From positions 11,795,854 to 11,859,853 of the forward strand of contig JAUPFP010000001.1 of assembly GCA_036925085.1 (NCBI GenBank): a stretch of DNA of 64,000 nt. Direction: 5' to 3'. The translations under genes and the position numbers were made by a program. This DNA is from Brachycybe producta. Taxonomy: Eukaryota > Arthropoda > Diplopoda > Playtdesmida > Andrognathidae. This document shows, piece after piece, positions 11,216-20,302 of this stretch; positions within the stretch are counted from its first letter, which is position 1; each line of letters opens with the position of its first letter. Below the pieces are notes generated by a model. The model did not search any database. It had not been told where the DNA came from and worked only from the letters and a program-made list of their open reading frames with translations.

Positions 11216-11450
11216 ATGAGCTTCAGTATAAATGGACTAGTTGCCTTGTGTTTTACCTTGGTGCCCAATAACCCCAAATTGCGAAATAATTGATTTAGGA
11301 GCAGATGATCACAATATTTTATGTGTTACGCATTTACACATTTATGATGCGGAAGAGTTTAAATTCTGGCTAGAAGTGCTTGAATTGTTGCGAAAAATAA
11401 AGATTCTGTGTCAATTATTAGACAGACTTCGAATGAACCTCGAGGAATGA
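11216..11450 (+). pseudogene. Accessory Cys/His-module protein A (frameshifted)
   Basis: The body of the ORF reads LPWCPITPNCEI, then CVTHLHIYDAEEF, then a Leu-rich helix ending LLDRLRMNLEE. Its layout matches accessory protein E (12688-12909) along its length: WCP-x4-CEI, C-x2-H, Y-x2-EE-F/Y, W, and a leucine-rich C-terminal helix. An ATG at 11216 begins MSF, as in protein E, but lies in another frame, so one indel near 11240-11255 separates start and body. The stop TGA overlaps the next ATG (ATGA at 11447-11450). C3H spacing suggests zinc binding; function unknown. Confidence 0.6.
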
Positions 11451-11761
11451 GCGAAGACACATATCTAACCCCAACCACTGGAACTATCGCGACTGTGTGT
11501 CCCTATACAAGTATCTGTTTTAGAGCTCCTAGCGATCTAAACAACCCATATCAGTGGAAGTGTTTAAGCCACGATTTTAACTTTAGTATCCGAAGTTTCC
11601 CATATATAACATTAGGAAGACCGAGATCTTCAAACGTACAAGCTTGCCTGGAATATAACGAATTGCATAGGTTTCTAGATTCATTCATATTGCCACCACC
11701 ACCAATTAATGAGATCAGAAACTTCTTTAATAAAATAAATTTCAGTCAGCATGAACAGTAA
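11447..11761 (+). CDS. Accessory Cys/His-module protein B
   Basis: An ATG at 11447 overlaps the stop of ORF A in ATGA. The protein of about 104 residues has ATVCPYTSICF, then KCLSHDF, which is the same CP-x4-C ... C-x2-H core as its neighbours with a longer interval between the pairs. A Pro-rich stretch and a C-terminal helix follow. It ends TAA at 11759-11761, 11 bp inside ORF C. No known family is recognised. The overlap pattern is typical of compact viral gene blocks and suggests coupled translation or leaky scanning (inference). Confidence 0.55.
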   Translation: MSEDTYLTPTTGTIATVCPYTSICFRAPSDLNNPYQWKCLSHDFNFSIRSFPYITLGRPRSSNVQACLEYNELHRFLDSFILPPPPINEIRNFFNKINFSQHEQ

Positions 11762-12008
11762 TGGTGAATGTGTTAGTGGATGTCCTTTAGGATCTCATTG
11801 TATTTACATTATTGAGAAGGGTACGGGAAAGGTAAAGTGTGTTTTTCACCACAATATATATCAATCAGAGGAGTTTTATCAAGGTGTAAAAGAATTCGAA
11901 GAAATACAAAAACGGGACCAGGAAAGATATGAGCATTCCAAAACAGACAGTTGTTCCAGAGTGTCCAATAGGCCCACACTGTATAATAAGATTTCACAAA
12001 GAAAATAA
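11751..12008 (+). CDS. Accessory Cys/His-module protein C
   Basis: ATG at 11751; 85 codons. Core: CVSGCPLGSHCIYII, then KCVFHHNIYQSEEF, the clearest example of the repeated module (CP-x4-C, C-x2-H-H, Y-x2-EE-F). It is followed by a highly charged helix (VKEFEEIQKRDQERYEHSK). The C-terminal 27 codons overlap the beginning of ORF D in another frame. Likely a small zinc-binding protein; role unknown. Confidence 0.6.
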   Translation: MNSNGECVSGCPLGSHCIYIIEKGTGKVKCVFHHNIYQSEEFYQGVKEFEEIQKRDQERYEHSKTDSCSRVSNRPTLYNKISQRK

Positions 12009-12171
12009 GAAAGTTGCCGAGTACATTATTTTTGGCATTGCACAGGTAAATGTGTAATTGGTTGCCCATGTAAAACAGATGTAAAATCTATTGCATTCAA
12101 AAGAAACAGTTTTGACATAGAAGAGGACTTGGGATCATGCTTGGAATCCTTATTCTCTCAAGAAAATTAAG
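11929..12171 (+). pseudogene. Accessory Cys/His-module protein D (one frameshift)
   Basis: ATG at 11929 opens MSIPKQTVVPECPIGPHCII, again a CP-x4-C pair, then a Lys-rich segment. Near 12020 the frame must change by one base to continue with YFWHCTGKCVIGCPCKTD and an acidic tail (FDIEEDLGSCLESLFSQEN) ending at 12171. Two CP-type motifs suggest two half modules. Too short and broken to be an obvious gene on its own; its identity rests on similarity to its neighbours. Confidence 0.5.
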
Positions 12172-12189
12172 AAAACTGAATTTTTAAGT

Positions 12190-12663
12190 ATGAAGGTTTC
12201 CACAAAAGTAGCTATTGAAGTTTATCACATAGAAAAGGGATCAGGAGAACACATTACATTAAGTTTATTACGACAAATTTATCGACTTGCAGAGGAGGCT
12301 CTAAATAAGGATGTACCAGCATTTGAGTTGATTGCCCGACAATTGCAAGTGGATCCAAATATAGAGACAGACCTAATTACTTTGTTAAATGAAGTTTACC
12401 AAGGAAGTGCTTCATTGGGTAAGGTAATTGTAGCCTATGCACTTGTGATACAGTTAGCAAGGTCTGAATTTGAGGAAAGCATAGCAGTTATTATTGGTGA
12501 TTACATATTCGAAAAATCGGCTGTATGGTTTCAGACAAATGGTGCATGGAGAGTCATGTGTGAAGAATACAGAGATCCTCAATTGAGTCTATCTGATGTA
12601 ATACAAGTAGCCCCACAAATATTAATGGTATGCACTTTGTTACTAGTGTTAATGAAAATGTAA
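12190..12663 (+). CDS. Bcl-2-family-like protein encoded by the retroelement
   Basis: An intact 157-residue ORF starting at an ATG 18 bp after ORF D. Features in order: an N-terminal helix; a BH3-like segment (residues 26-38, LLRQIYRLAEEAL, with small Ala then Glu where Gly-Asp is usual); PAFELIARQLQV; a BH1-like segment (about 68-87) in which SLGK stands where NWGR is typical, followed by a hydrophobic helix; a BH2-like segment (113-121, WFQTNGAWR) with both tryptophans and the glycine; and a hydrophobic C-terminal anchor (137-155). Size, order and spacing fit the Bcl-2 fold, whose members control apoptosis at mitochondrial and ER membranes. BH1 Trp is missing and Arg is Lys. Whether it blocks or promotes death cannot be told. 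Fold assignment is inference from motifs. Confidence 0.6.
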   Translation: MKVSTKVAIEVYHIEKGSGEHITLSLLRQIYRLAEEALNKDVPAFELIARQLQVDPNIETDLITLLNEVYQGSASLGKVIVAYALVIQLARSEFEESIAVIIGDYIFEKSAVWFQTNGAWRVMCEEYRDPQLSLSDVIQVAPQILMVCTLLLVLMKM

Positions 12664-12687
12664 AGGAAAATTGGTAAATTTTGAAGG

Positions 12688-12909
12688 ATGAGTTTTATTC
12701 CATATGAGTTTCCATGGTGTCCAGTTAATCCTTTCTGCGAAATATTTGAGATACTAGGAGGAGAGTCACCAGGATACATTTGTTATAGACATTCACGTAA
12801 TTATACTCAGGAGGAATATGAAACTTGGCATACGATATATGAGCTACTATTGAAATTAAGAGAAATATTCCAAAGGTTAGACTACTTTGAGATTATAGAA
12901 GAATTATAA
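12688..12909 (+). CDS. Accessory Cys/His-module protein E
   Basis: ATG at 12688 after AAGG; 73 residues. MSFIPYEFPWCPVNPFCEIF, then YICYRHSRNYTQEEYETW, then a Leu-rich helix (LLLKLREIFQRLDYFEI). It is the full-length paralogue of ORF A and shows what A looked like before its frameshift. Core C-P-x4-C and C-x2-H suggest a single zinc site. The stop TAA shares a base with the next ATG (TAATG at 12907-12911), so E and F are tightly packed. Confidence 0.65.
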   Translation: MSFIPYEFPWCPVNPFCEIFEILGGESPGYICYRHSRNYTQEEYETWHTIYELLLKLREIFQRLDYFEIIEEL

Positions 12910-13529
12910 TGAATAGTGACAAGAATCAGGAACAGGAACAAGTTCAGAATCATCCTGGAAATACTGCAACTTGAACCCAAACCCTGTTTGGCAAAATTGG
13001 TCAAGAAATTCTACGGAGCACACAAAACATACAAGTGAATCGGGAGTTCAAAGAAACAACTTTTATTTTCCAAATTCCGAAAGGGACTGGGATCTACAGA
13101 TAGCCTGGGAAAATAGAACCCTTGAACGCATTTCTGACGAAAGTACAAATCAAACTAAGAGATGTAGGGTTGAAAATTAAAGAAGCTATTATGAGTACAG
13201 AAAGAGTGCAATATACTTGTCTAATACTCGAGTGTAAAATAGTTTATTTTGCTGAATACGGTTGTGTTGAATGTGAAACACATAACAGTAGATACACTAT
13301 AGCAGAGTTTCTTTTCAGGTGTCAGAGAGAAGAAAGCATAGCTATAGTAGCTTTCGAAACGGATACATTTGAAACAGAGCCAATTCACAAAATACTTACT
13401 AGATGTAGGGAAAGGTGTCTTAGATCAAGAGACTGTCATTTTGAATGGGTAAGAAATAACAGAAATCCGAGAAAGTATCGTTGCACTACACAAGGATTTG
13501 TGGTAAATGAAAATTTAGAGTTTGTTTAA
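12909..13529 (+). pseudogene. Accessory Cys/His-module protein F (two in-frame stops)
   Basis: From the ATG at 12909 one frame runs 206 codons to 13529, interrupted by TGA at 12972-12974 and TAG at 13101-13103. The N-terminal part is Gln/Glu-rich (MNSDKNQEQEQVQ). The C-terminal part has YTCLILECKIVYF, then GCVECETHNSRYTIAEF, a variant of the module with an extra cysteine. Further cysteines follow (RCRERCLRSRDCHFEW, YRC). An internal ATG at 13191 would give an intact 112-residue product, so the C-terminal half could still be expressed. No family recognised. Confidence 0.5.
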
Positions 13530-13603
13530 AATTATTTGGGAATAATCATCAAAATAGCTACTGAAGGGTCATCAAGCGGATCTGGAGGTGGACAACCTTC
13601 ACA

Positions 13604-14793
13604 GATGAACCACACCAGCTTAATTCCATTCTTTTCGGGAGATGACAAAGGTCCTTCCGCAAAAGAAATATTTGAGCAGTTAGAAACAGTTGGAAGACTG
13701 GCAAATTGTTCAAAAGAATTCCAAATTGTTCTGTTTAAATCAAAATGTCAAGGTCCAGCGGCGGAATTTTTTCGAGACCATCCCGCTGTTAGACAAATTA
13801 CGGAGATCAAAGAACTAAAGGAATTGATCATCCAAAGATTTGAACCAATCGAACCAAAGTTAGTTTCTATGCAGAAGTTCTTGGAAAAAACAGAGCAGTT
13901 CGGAATCGGCCATAGAGTATATTTCTAGAGTAAAAACAAGAGGTAGGGCATTCACGAGCGAAACTACAACAGAAGATGAAATAACAATGAGAGACGAAAT
14001 GATTCAAAATCAGATCATAAAAGGTCTTCATCCTAAAATCAAAAGATTTGTTTTGTCAAGAAATCCTTTTGATCTAGATGAGACTATAAAGATATTTCTA
14101 GTAGAAGAAGAAAATGAAAAGCTAGCAAGTGCAAGATACGGATTAAATGTCTTAAATGAAGAGGATCCAGAAACAAATCTTTTGAAGAAGGTAGAAGAGA
14201 AAATAGCTAAAATCGAGTTACAAAACAAGAAGGAGATAGTGGCTTTAGAGGACAAATACAAACGAGATTTAGAGAAAGTCACAAAGGAAAAAGAGGGAAA
14301 AGCACAAAACCAAAGTAGCAAGGACATTGAATGTTATAGCTGTCATAAAAGGGGACACTATGCCAAAGACTGTTGGAGCTGGAACAGAAATGTACCACAA
14401 CAGCCTATCAGGGTCAATACACCAAGAAATGGTTGGGAGACAAATGAAGCATACACTCCACAGCAATGGACACAAACACCACAAATGGGAAATGGTCAAA
14501 CTAACAATGTACAAGGGACAAACCAGAACACAGACAGGTGTTTTAGATGTGGAAAGACAGGTCATTTTGCAAGAGATTGTCAGGAAAAAGTAGGAATGAA
14601 TTCAGGTTCGAATACTTCAAACGTTATGTGTTACAAATGTGGTAGACAAGGTCATTATGCTAGAGATTGTAGACAAGGAAACAATACACAGAATAGAGGT
14701 AGACAAAATTTTAGACGAAATGTTCAGGAAAACTGGAACCTCCTTTGTGGAATAATACGCGTCATCGAGGGAGTTCGTATAAAAACTGCGTAA
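13604..14793 (+). pseudogene. Gag of the ERV-like element (frameshifted)
   Basis: The structural protein that would assemble the particle. The first ATG in frame is at 13604; the frame is open from about 13536. Capsid-like part: LIPFFSGDDKGPSAKEIFEQ and FKSKCQGPAAEFF. A one-base shift near 13900-13910 moves the rest into another frame. Then come a coiled-coil, Lys/Glu-rich linker (about 14150-14310) and three nucleocapsid knuckles: CYSCHKRGHYAKDC, CFRCGKTGHFARDC and CYKCGRQGHYARDC. Three knuckles is more than the usual one or two for Gypsy elements. The end overlaps the protease frame by 49 bp, as for elements that make Gag-Pol by frameshifting; I see no clear slippery heptamer. Confidence 0.85.
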
Positions 14794-15470
14794 TCTTAAA
14801 CATTGTCAAGACAAGCACTTGTCCTGTTTTCTTAGCTCAGTCAGGAAATAATTTCATAAAGATGGTATACGACACAGGAGCAGGTATATCGGTTATCTCA
14901 CGAAATACTTTCGAAAAAATAACAGAACAAAATCCTCAGTGTATAAGGTATATACAAACAGGTCGATATGTTGAAATCACTGCAGCAAATGGGCAGCCTT
15001 TTCCAACAATTGGGTTATATGAGATACCTATTAGGATAACAGCTGATAAAACCGAAAAAATAGCAGTGCATGTAAGTCACAAAAATCTACCTGAAAAATA
15101 CCAAATTATATGCGGAATTAACTTAATAAAGGGACTGGGACTAAAATACTATCCCTTAAATGACAAAATCATATATTGGAGGAAAAAAATTAAGACGATT
15201 CGAGGTGAGAAAATAGACTTACTTAATATGTTACAGTTGAAAAATGAAAAGGAATGGTTGAGAGATAGAGTTCAGGAAACAGAAAAGGAACATCAGGCAA
15301 AAATGATAGAATTATTGAGAAAAAATGAGGACATATTTGCAAATTCAATGAAAGATCTAAAAGCAACACCATTAGTTGAACAGGACATTCCGATGTTAGA
15401 CAATGTTCCAGTATTCATAACACCTTACATTACCAGAGAGACAAGAGAAGGTAATGAAAGAGAAAATTGA
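14745..15470 (+). pseudogene. Retroviral-type aspartic protease and Pol linker
   Basis: YDTGAGISVISRNTF is the active-site loop of a pepsin-like retroviral protease (D-T-G-A), with the second conserved block near QIICGINLIKGLGL. The protein continues into the N-terminal part of RT (LRKNEDIFA, then DIPMLDNVPVFI). The frame is lost near 15447 by what looks like one extra base, after which the RT continues in frame +1. This frame lies at -1 relative to the 3' part of gag. Confidence 0.85.
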
Positions 15471-16752
15471 TGAATTTCTAGATGCTAAAATCATTAGACC
15501 ATCAATGAGTCCTTATTCAGCACCATGCATGTTGGTGGGCAAACCAGATGGCAGTCACAGGTTAGTTGTTGATTACCGAGCTTTGAATCAAAAGGTCGTT
15601 AGTGACAAATACCCTTTACCTGAACTACTAAGCGTTAGCAATCAACTAGGGAAAGCAAAATATTTTTCTACATTGGATCTTGCTAGTGGATTCCACCAGA
15701 TACCGGTAATAGAAAGGGACAAAGCCAAGACAGCATTCAGTACACCATTTGGACATTACGAGTTTAACAGGTGTCCGATGGATTTGAAAACATCACCTAG
15801 GGTTTATCAGAGGTTAATGGATAATGTTTTACATGGTTTAAAAGGTAAAATATGCTTTGTTTACATGAATGACATCATCGTGTATAGTGAAACAGTAGAG
15901 GAACACTATGACAGGCTTCAACAAATCTTCAACAAGTTATGAGATGCAAAGCTTATGGCAAAACCAACAAAGTGTATTTTTCTGCAGACAGAGATTAGTT
16001 ACCTAGGACATAAATTTACAGAAGAGAAAATACAACCAGGCATGAAGAAGATTGATGCTGTCAAGAACTTTCCAAGACCTCACAATGTAAAGAAAATTCA
16101 AAGTTTCATTGGTTTGGTTAACTTCTACAGAAAATTTATTCCAAATTGCGCAGAGGTTGCAAAACCTTTAACAAAGTTATTATCAAAAAATGTACAATTT
16201 AAGTGGACTGAGGAATGTGAAAGAGCGTTTGAACAATTAAAAACAAGTTTGACCACGTATCCAGTCTTGCTCATGCTTGATTTTGAAAAAGAGTTCTATT
16301 TGACAACAGATGCTAGTAATAAAGCAATAGGTGCAATTTTAGAACAAAAAATTGATGGACAGTTACATCCACTCTCATATGCGAGTAGGAAATTGAATAA
16401 GTCAGAACAAAATTATTCAACAACCTGGAAAAAAGCTTTAGCATGTGTATATGGAGTCAACTACTTTAGGTACTATCTAATGGGTAGAAAGTTCACTCTA
16501 ATCACTGATCATCGGCTGCTAAGGTATCTAATGACAATGAAGAAAGATAAAGCTATGTTGACAAGATGGGCATTGCAATTGCAACAATATGATTTTACAG
16601 TTCTTTATCGGGTAGGAAAAGAGAACACCAATGCAGATGCATTAAGTAGAAACCCAACGGAAAGCTTAGAAATTAATGTCTTAGAAAGTGATAGTTGGGA
16701 AGATAGCGAAGTAGTGAAAGACCAGGAACAATGTCCAGAGTTGAAACTTTAA
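15454..16752 (+). pseudogene. Reverse transcriptase and RNase H of the ERV-like element
   Basis: RT blocks in order: SAPCMLVGKPDGSHRLVVDY; FSTLDLASGFHQIPV (first catalytic Asp present); the central box YMNDIIVYS, in which the first Asp of the usual Y-x-D-D is Asn; then YLGHKF and the thumb. RNase H follows: TTDASNKAIGAIL, TDHRLLRYL and NTNADALSR are present, but the helix usually carrying the catalytic Glu reads YSTTWKKALA, so that residue is lost. An in-frame TGA lies at 15940-15942 and a TAA at 16750-16752. Enzymatically dead as it stands. Confidence 0.9.
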
Positions 16753-18236
16753 ATTAAGTGTTTACACGGTTGTCCAGTTGATAGACGATTAAGACAAAAA
16801 GTTGAGAGATTACAATTATACTTGAATGGAAAAGGGTGGTTAGTTAAAACTTCAGAATCAAAACCCAGAATAGTTGTTCCAATCTCAAAAAGACCGTATG
16901 TAACGAGAATGTGTCACGACAATATAACTTCAGAACATCTAGGAACTGAGAAAACAACCAGTAAAGTGGAAAACAGATTCTTTTGGGAGACCCTGCGTAA
17001 AGATGTGAAAACATACTGCGAAGCATGTGTCACATGTAATCAAAAGAAAATTCCACAGGGAAAGAGTCCTTTAAAGAAGTTTCCTCCACCATCAAACCAT
17101 TTGAAAGAATAGGTATGGATGTTTTAGGACCACTACCAACAACGGCCAATGGAAACAAATACATTGTGGTGATTTGTGACTATTTGACCAGGTACCCTGA
17201 AGCTTTTGCTGTACAAGATCAGAAGGCAGAGACAATTGCTAGTTTACTCACAAGAGAAATATTTTCAAGATACGGAAGTCCAAAAGAATTGATCACTGAC
17301 AGAGGTGCAAACTTCACCAGTGAATTAATGAGAAATCTGTGTGAAACATTCAAGATACACAACATTTTCACATCAGCTTATCATCCTCAGACAGATGGGT
17401 TAGTAGAAAGGTTTAATAGGACATTGACAACAATGCTTTCACACTATGTAGATAATTCTCAAAGAAATTGGGACGAGGAATTACCTTTAGTTTTGATGGC
17501 TTATAGAAGTACTGTACACTCAAGCACAAACAAAACTCCTTATTATGTATTGTTTGGTCAAGACATGAACCTACCATTCGAGTTAATAAGTGAAGAACCA
17601 AAACCAGTGTACAATGTAGAAGATTACTCAAAAGTTTTGACAAATAGAATGCAACAAATTCATAACTTGGCAAAACAAAGTTTGGAGAATTCAGCAAACA
17701 AACAAATCAAGTATCAAGGTGCAAAAAGAAAGAATGAAGGAATCGAAGTAGGGGATAAAGTTTACCTATATGTACCTCAAGTGGCCCAATGAAAGACCAA
17801 AAAATTGGCTAGGTTGAACAAAGGTCCATACCGGGTAATAAGGCAGACATCCCCAGTTAATTTTGAAATCAAGCACATGTACAAAAGCAAGGATATTCAA
17901 ATTGTCCATGAGGAAAGGTTAAGACTTGTAAGAAGTGTTAATCCATGGGAAAAAGGAAATGAAAAAACCAAGGGAGTAGGCACTGACAAAGAGCAATCAA
18001 AACGGAAACTGAGTTCCAGTAGCTCACAAAGTTCGGATCCAGATCAAGATGATGATGATGATGAAGACAATGACCTAGCACACACTCCAACGGCGACAAA
18101 ACAAAGTCAAACAGGAATAATTCGGAACCCAGAGTCCGTACCTAGTACAAGCCGATATGGATTGCGAAGCAAAGTCCAGTTCAGTTTACATCATTACCAG
18201 AGCGTACGAGAAGAGTTCAACCGAGAACAGAAATAA
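16753..18236 (+). pseudogene. Integrase of the ERV-like element
   Basis: The zinc-binding N-domain has CHDNITSEHLG and YCEACVTC (His/His and C-x2-C). A one-base shift near 17090 precedes the catalytic core: MDVLGPLP (first Asp), ITDRGANF (second Asp) and DGLVERFNR (Glu) keep the D,D-35-E triad. An in-frame TGA at 17790-17792 splits off the C-terminal part, where LNKGPYRVI is the GPY/F module of Gypsy integrases. The tail is Ser/Asp-rich with a run of seven Asp/Glu residues encoded by GAT repeats. It would insert the DNA copy into the genome. Confidence 0.88.
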
Positions 18237-18408
18237 TGCCGAGTTTACCAGATCCACCACGTATTGAACCAGGCGAAACAGAAGATGAAACAGATCAAAG
18301 CTTGGCACAGTTGAGAAGAAGATTACAAGACGATATGGATAAAGGAGTTTACGGACAAACGAGAGGAAATTAGAAGTTCGGTTTCAGAAAAAGAAAAATA
18401 ATAGTGAA

Positions 18409-18966
18409 ATGTACGTATGTGAAAATTTTGGATTACCATGCACATGCGCGCAAAATAACGCTTGTTCAGGTACAAAAGAGTACTGTCAGCAAGTGAAGAA
18501 AGGCTCAAAAGAAAAAGGAGATTGTCATTGCAAAATAGTAAAAGCAGATGCGCGGATGGTGCATGTAGATGATTAAGGGAGAGAATGGGATGGTTTTGAA
18601 CTAATATCCTTCAGAGAATGTTACTTCAGGACTGGATCACCAAAACAAAAAACAATTGGGAGAAAATTATTGGCCGAGGATTTCAAAACTGAGGGAAAGA
18701 AAAATTTCAATAAATTTAATGATCCGGTCATTACAGTGAGTGCAGAGGTTGGAATGGAATCAGGAACCATTCATATTATCTTTATTTCAAAGCAAGGTGA
18801 TATGATTGAAGGAAGATTTCATATTGAGGGAAGAAATATTTGTCATAGAATTAAATGTATTATGTGTTTAGAATTTGTGTATAACCTTGATTGTATGCCT
18901 ACTTACTTATCATACGGTATTATTGTAACCTTAATGATATTAACAAGTATACCATCATTTACTTGA
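18409..18966 (+). pseudogene. Env N-terminal ORF (one in-frame stop)
   Basis: From an ATG at 18409 a 55-codon Cys-rich segment (MYVCENFGLPCTCAQNN, then GDCHCK) ends at TAA 18574-18576. The same frame then stays open to 18966, encoding a Lys-rich stretch and a hydrophobic C-terminus (YLSYGIIVTLMILTSI). I read it as one envelope or accessory membrane ORF broken by a single stop. It may correspond to a Gn/SU-like part ahead of the Gc-like ORF. No specific family match is visible. Confidence 0.45.
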
Positions 18967-18978
18967 AAGTTATCAAAA

Positions 18979-19050
18979 ATGTTTATAATTTTATGTATTG
19001 GTTTGTGTTTATTATTGTTCAAATTTACTATTGTTTTAAGAAGTGTTTAA
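18979..19050 (+). other. Possible 23-codon hydrophobic ORF
   Basis: ATG to TAA encodes a strongly hydrophobic peptide (MFIILCIGLCLLLFKF...), sitting between the two env ORFs. It could be a remnant of a transmembrane segment or signal peptide rather than a separate gene. Confidence 0.3.
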
Positions 19051-19057
19051 AATAAGT

Positions 19058-20302
19058 ATGGTAATCGGTGTCGCTAGTGGCAACAAAGTAAAAACAAAGG
19101 TCAATAGAATTACAGATGGATATAAAAGATTGGAAGAAGGAGTGAGACCACAAACAAGTACAATATCGTCAACAGTGGTTTATGTTATTGTAATTGTTGG
19201 TTTAGTACTCATGTTGATATCAGGCATCGGAGGTCAATTCACTGAGCATAAAATGATGAAATCAAGTATTACAGAATGTCAAGAGACCGGAATGGGAATA
19301 CAATGTTCATTAGCCACATCGATTCAACTCACATTAACGGCTTTAGAATATACTGCTTGCTTATGGTTTAGTGATAGCCAGGAAAACCAAGTAGCTAGTT
19401 TAGAAGTTAAGTTTGAAAGTGTAGATTGCGAGTGGAGTACACAACTTTCATACTATACCTTTCCTACAAAAATGTTTACGATCAATCAGGTAGCATGTCC
19501 TCAAAACAAATATTGTGGGTGGGGGATCATAAATTTGCTGATATATTTGCTGAATATTTTTGCTGATTATAAATTTGAAATGTTAACACAAGAGTCTTTA
19601 GATTGGCCAGGAGTAACAGATTGTCACGCAGCAGATTCAGGGTGCATTTGTTCTTTGAATAGTTATCAACCATGTCATCATTATAGATGGTGCTTGAAAC
19701 CAGATTATCAAAATATCTTTGAAGTAAAAAAGGTAGTCGGATCAAAATGCAGACCCAAGATAAAAGCAACGTTCAAGAATAACGGTACGGAAACAGAATA
19801 CATGATAACTTCATTAAGAAATGAACCAGGTCATTTCTACATCGAAATTGTTGGCGTATTTGACCAAGCAACAGACATTATTTCAAAACATTTGGTTGTC
19901 AAATTTAGCCACATTATTGAAGCATACTTAGAAACAGCGGCTGAGGTTTATAGACCATTGAGAGGACAAATAGGAGATGTCCAATCAGGAGATCCTATTC
20001 CATCTCAATTCATCTTTGACAAACGAATGGTGCAGTGCAAGTTCTACGATGATCAAATGGATTGTGAAAAGGTAAAATCATATCTAGAGATCATGATGCA
20101 GACGAAACAGAATTTATTACCAATGACAATCATGAACAACAAAATGTTTGCTGAAGAAGGTGGACAGTTAAAATCAACTTTAGTTGCATCCAGCCCAGCA
20201 GTTGTGTTCATCACGGTTGAGAACTATAAAGTGGTAATCAACACTATTCGAGTGTGCCCGAGAATACAAAAAATTGCCCACCATATAGCCCAATGGCTAT
20301 AA
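19058..20302 (+). CDS. Env: class II (phlebovirus Gc-like) fusion glycoprotein
   Basis: An open frame of about 414 codons (ATG at 19058). After a short basic tail comes a hydrophobic segment (STVVYVIVIVGLVLMLISGI) that would act as signal or anchor, then a Cys-rich ectodomain with about 19 cysteines. The order of blocks, SSITECQETG, a C-W-S-T ... SYYTFPT stretch, ACPQNKYCGWG, SGCICSLNSYQPCHHYRWC and GSKCRPKIKATF, resembles the G2/Gc fusion domain of phleboviruses, which some LTR elements carry as Env. Such proteins merge viral and cell membranes. No C-terminal transmembrane anchor is seen; the ORF ends just where the element loses similarity, so the tail is probably missing. Assignment is from the cysteine pattern. 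Confidence 0.6.
   Translation: MVIGVASGNKVKTKVNRITDGYKRLEEGVRPQTSTISSTVVYVIVIVGLVLMLISGIGGQFTEHKMMKSSITECQETGMGIQCSLATSIQLTLTALEYTACLWFSDSQENQVASLEVKFESVDCEWSTQLSYYTFPTKMFTINQVACPQNKYCGWGIINLLIYLLNIFADYKFEMLTQESLDWPGVTDCHAADSGCICSLNSYQPCHHYRWCLKPDYQNIFEVKKVVGSKCRPKIKATFKNNGTETEYMITSLRNEPGHFYIEIVGVFDQATDIISKHLVVKFSHIIEAYLETAAEVYRPLRGQIGDVQSGDPIPSQFIFDKRMVQCKFYDDQMDCEKVKSYLEIMMQTKQNLLPMTIMNNKMFAEEGGQLKSTLVASSPAVVFITVENYKVVINTIRVCPRIQKIAHHIAQWL

Noticed and set aside
14745-14793. Programmed -1 frameshift site at the gag-pro overlap
   Set aside because: The overlap and frame relation fit, but I could not find a heptamer of the X XXY YYZ form in the right phase.
640-15880. APOBEC-type hypermutation of retroelements
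   Set aside because: Only two G-to-A changes were noted by eye, in different families; one fits CpG decay and no excess was measured.
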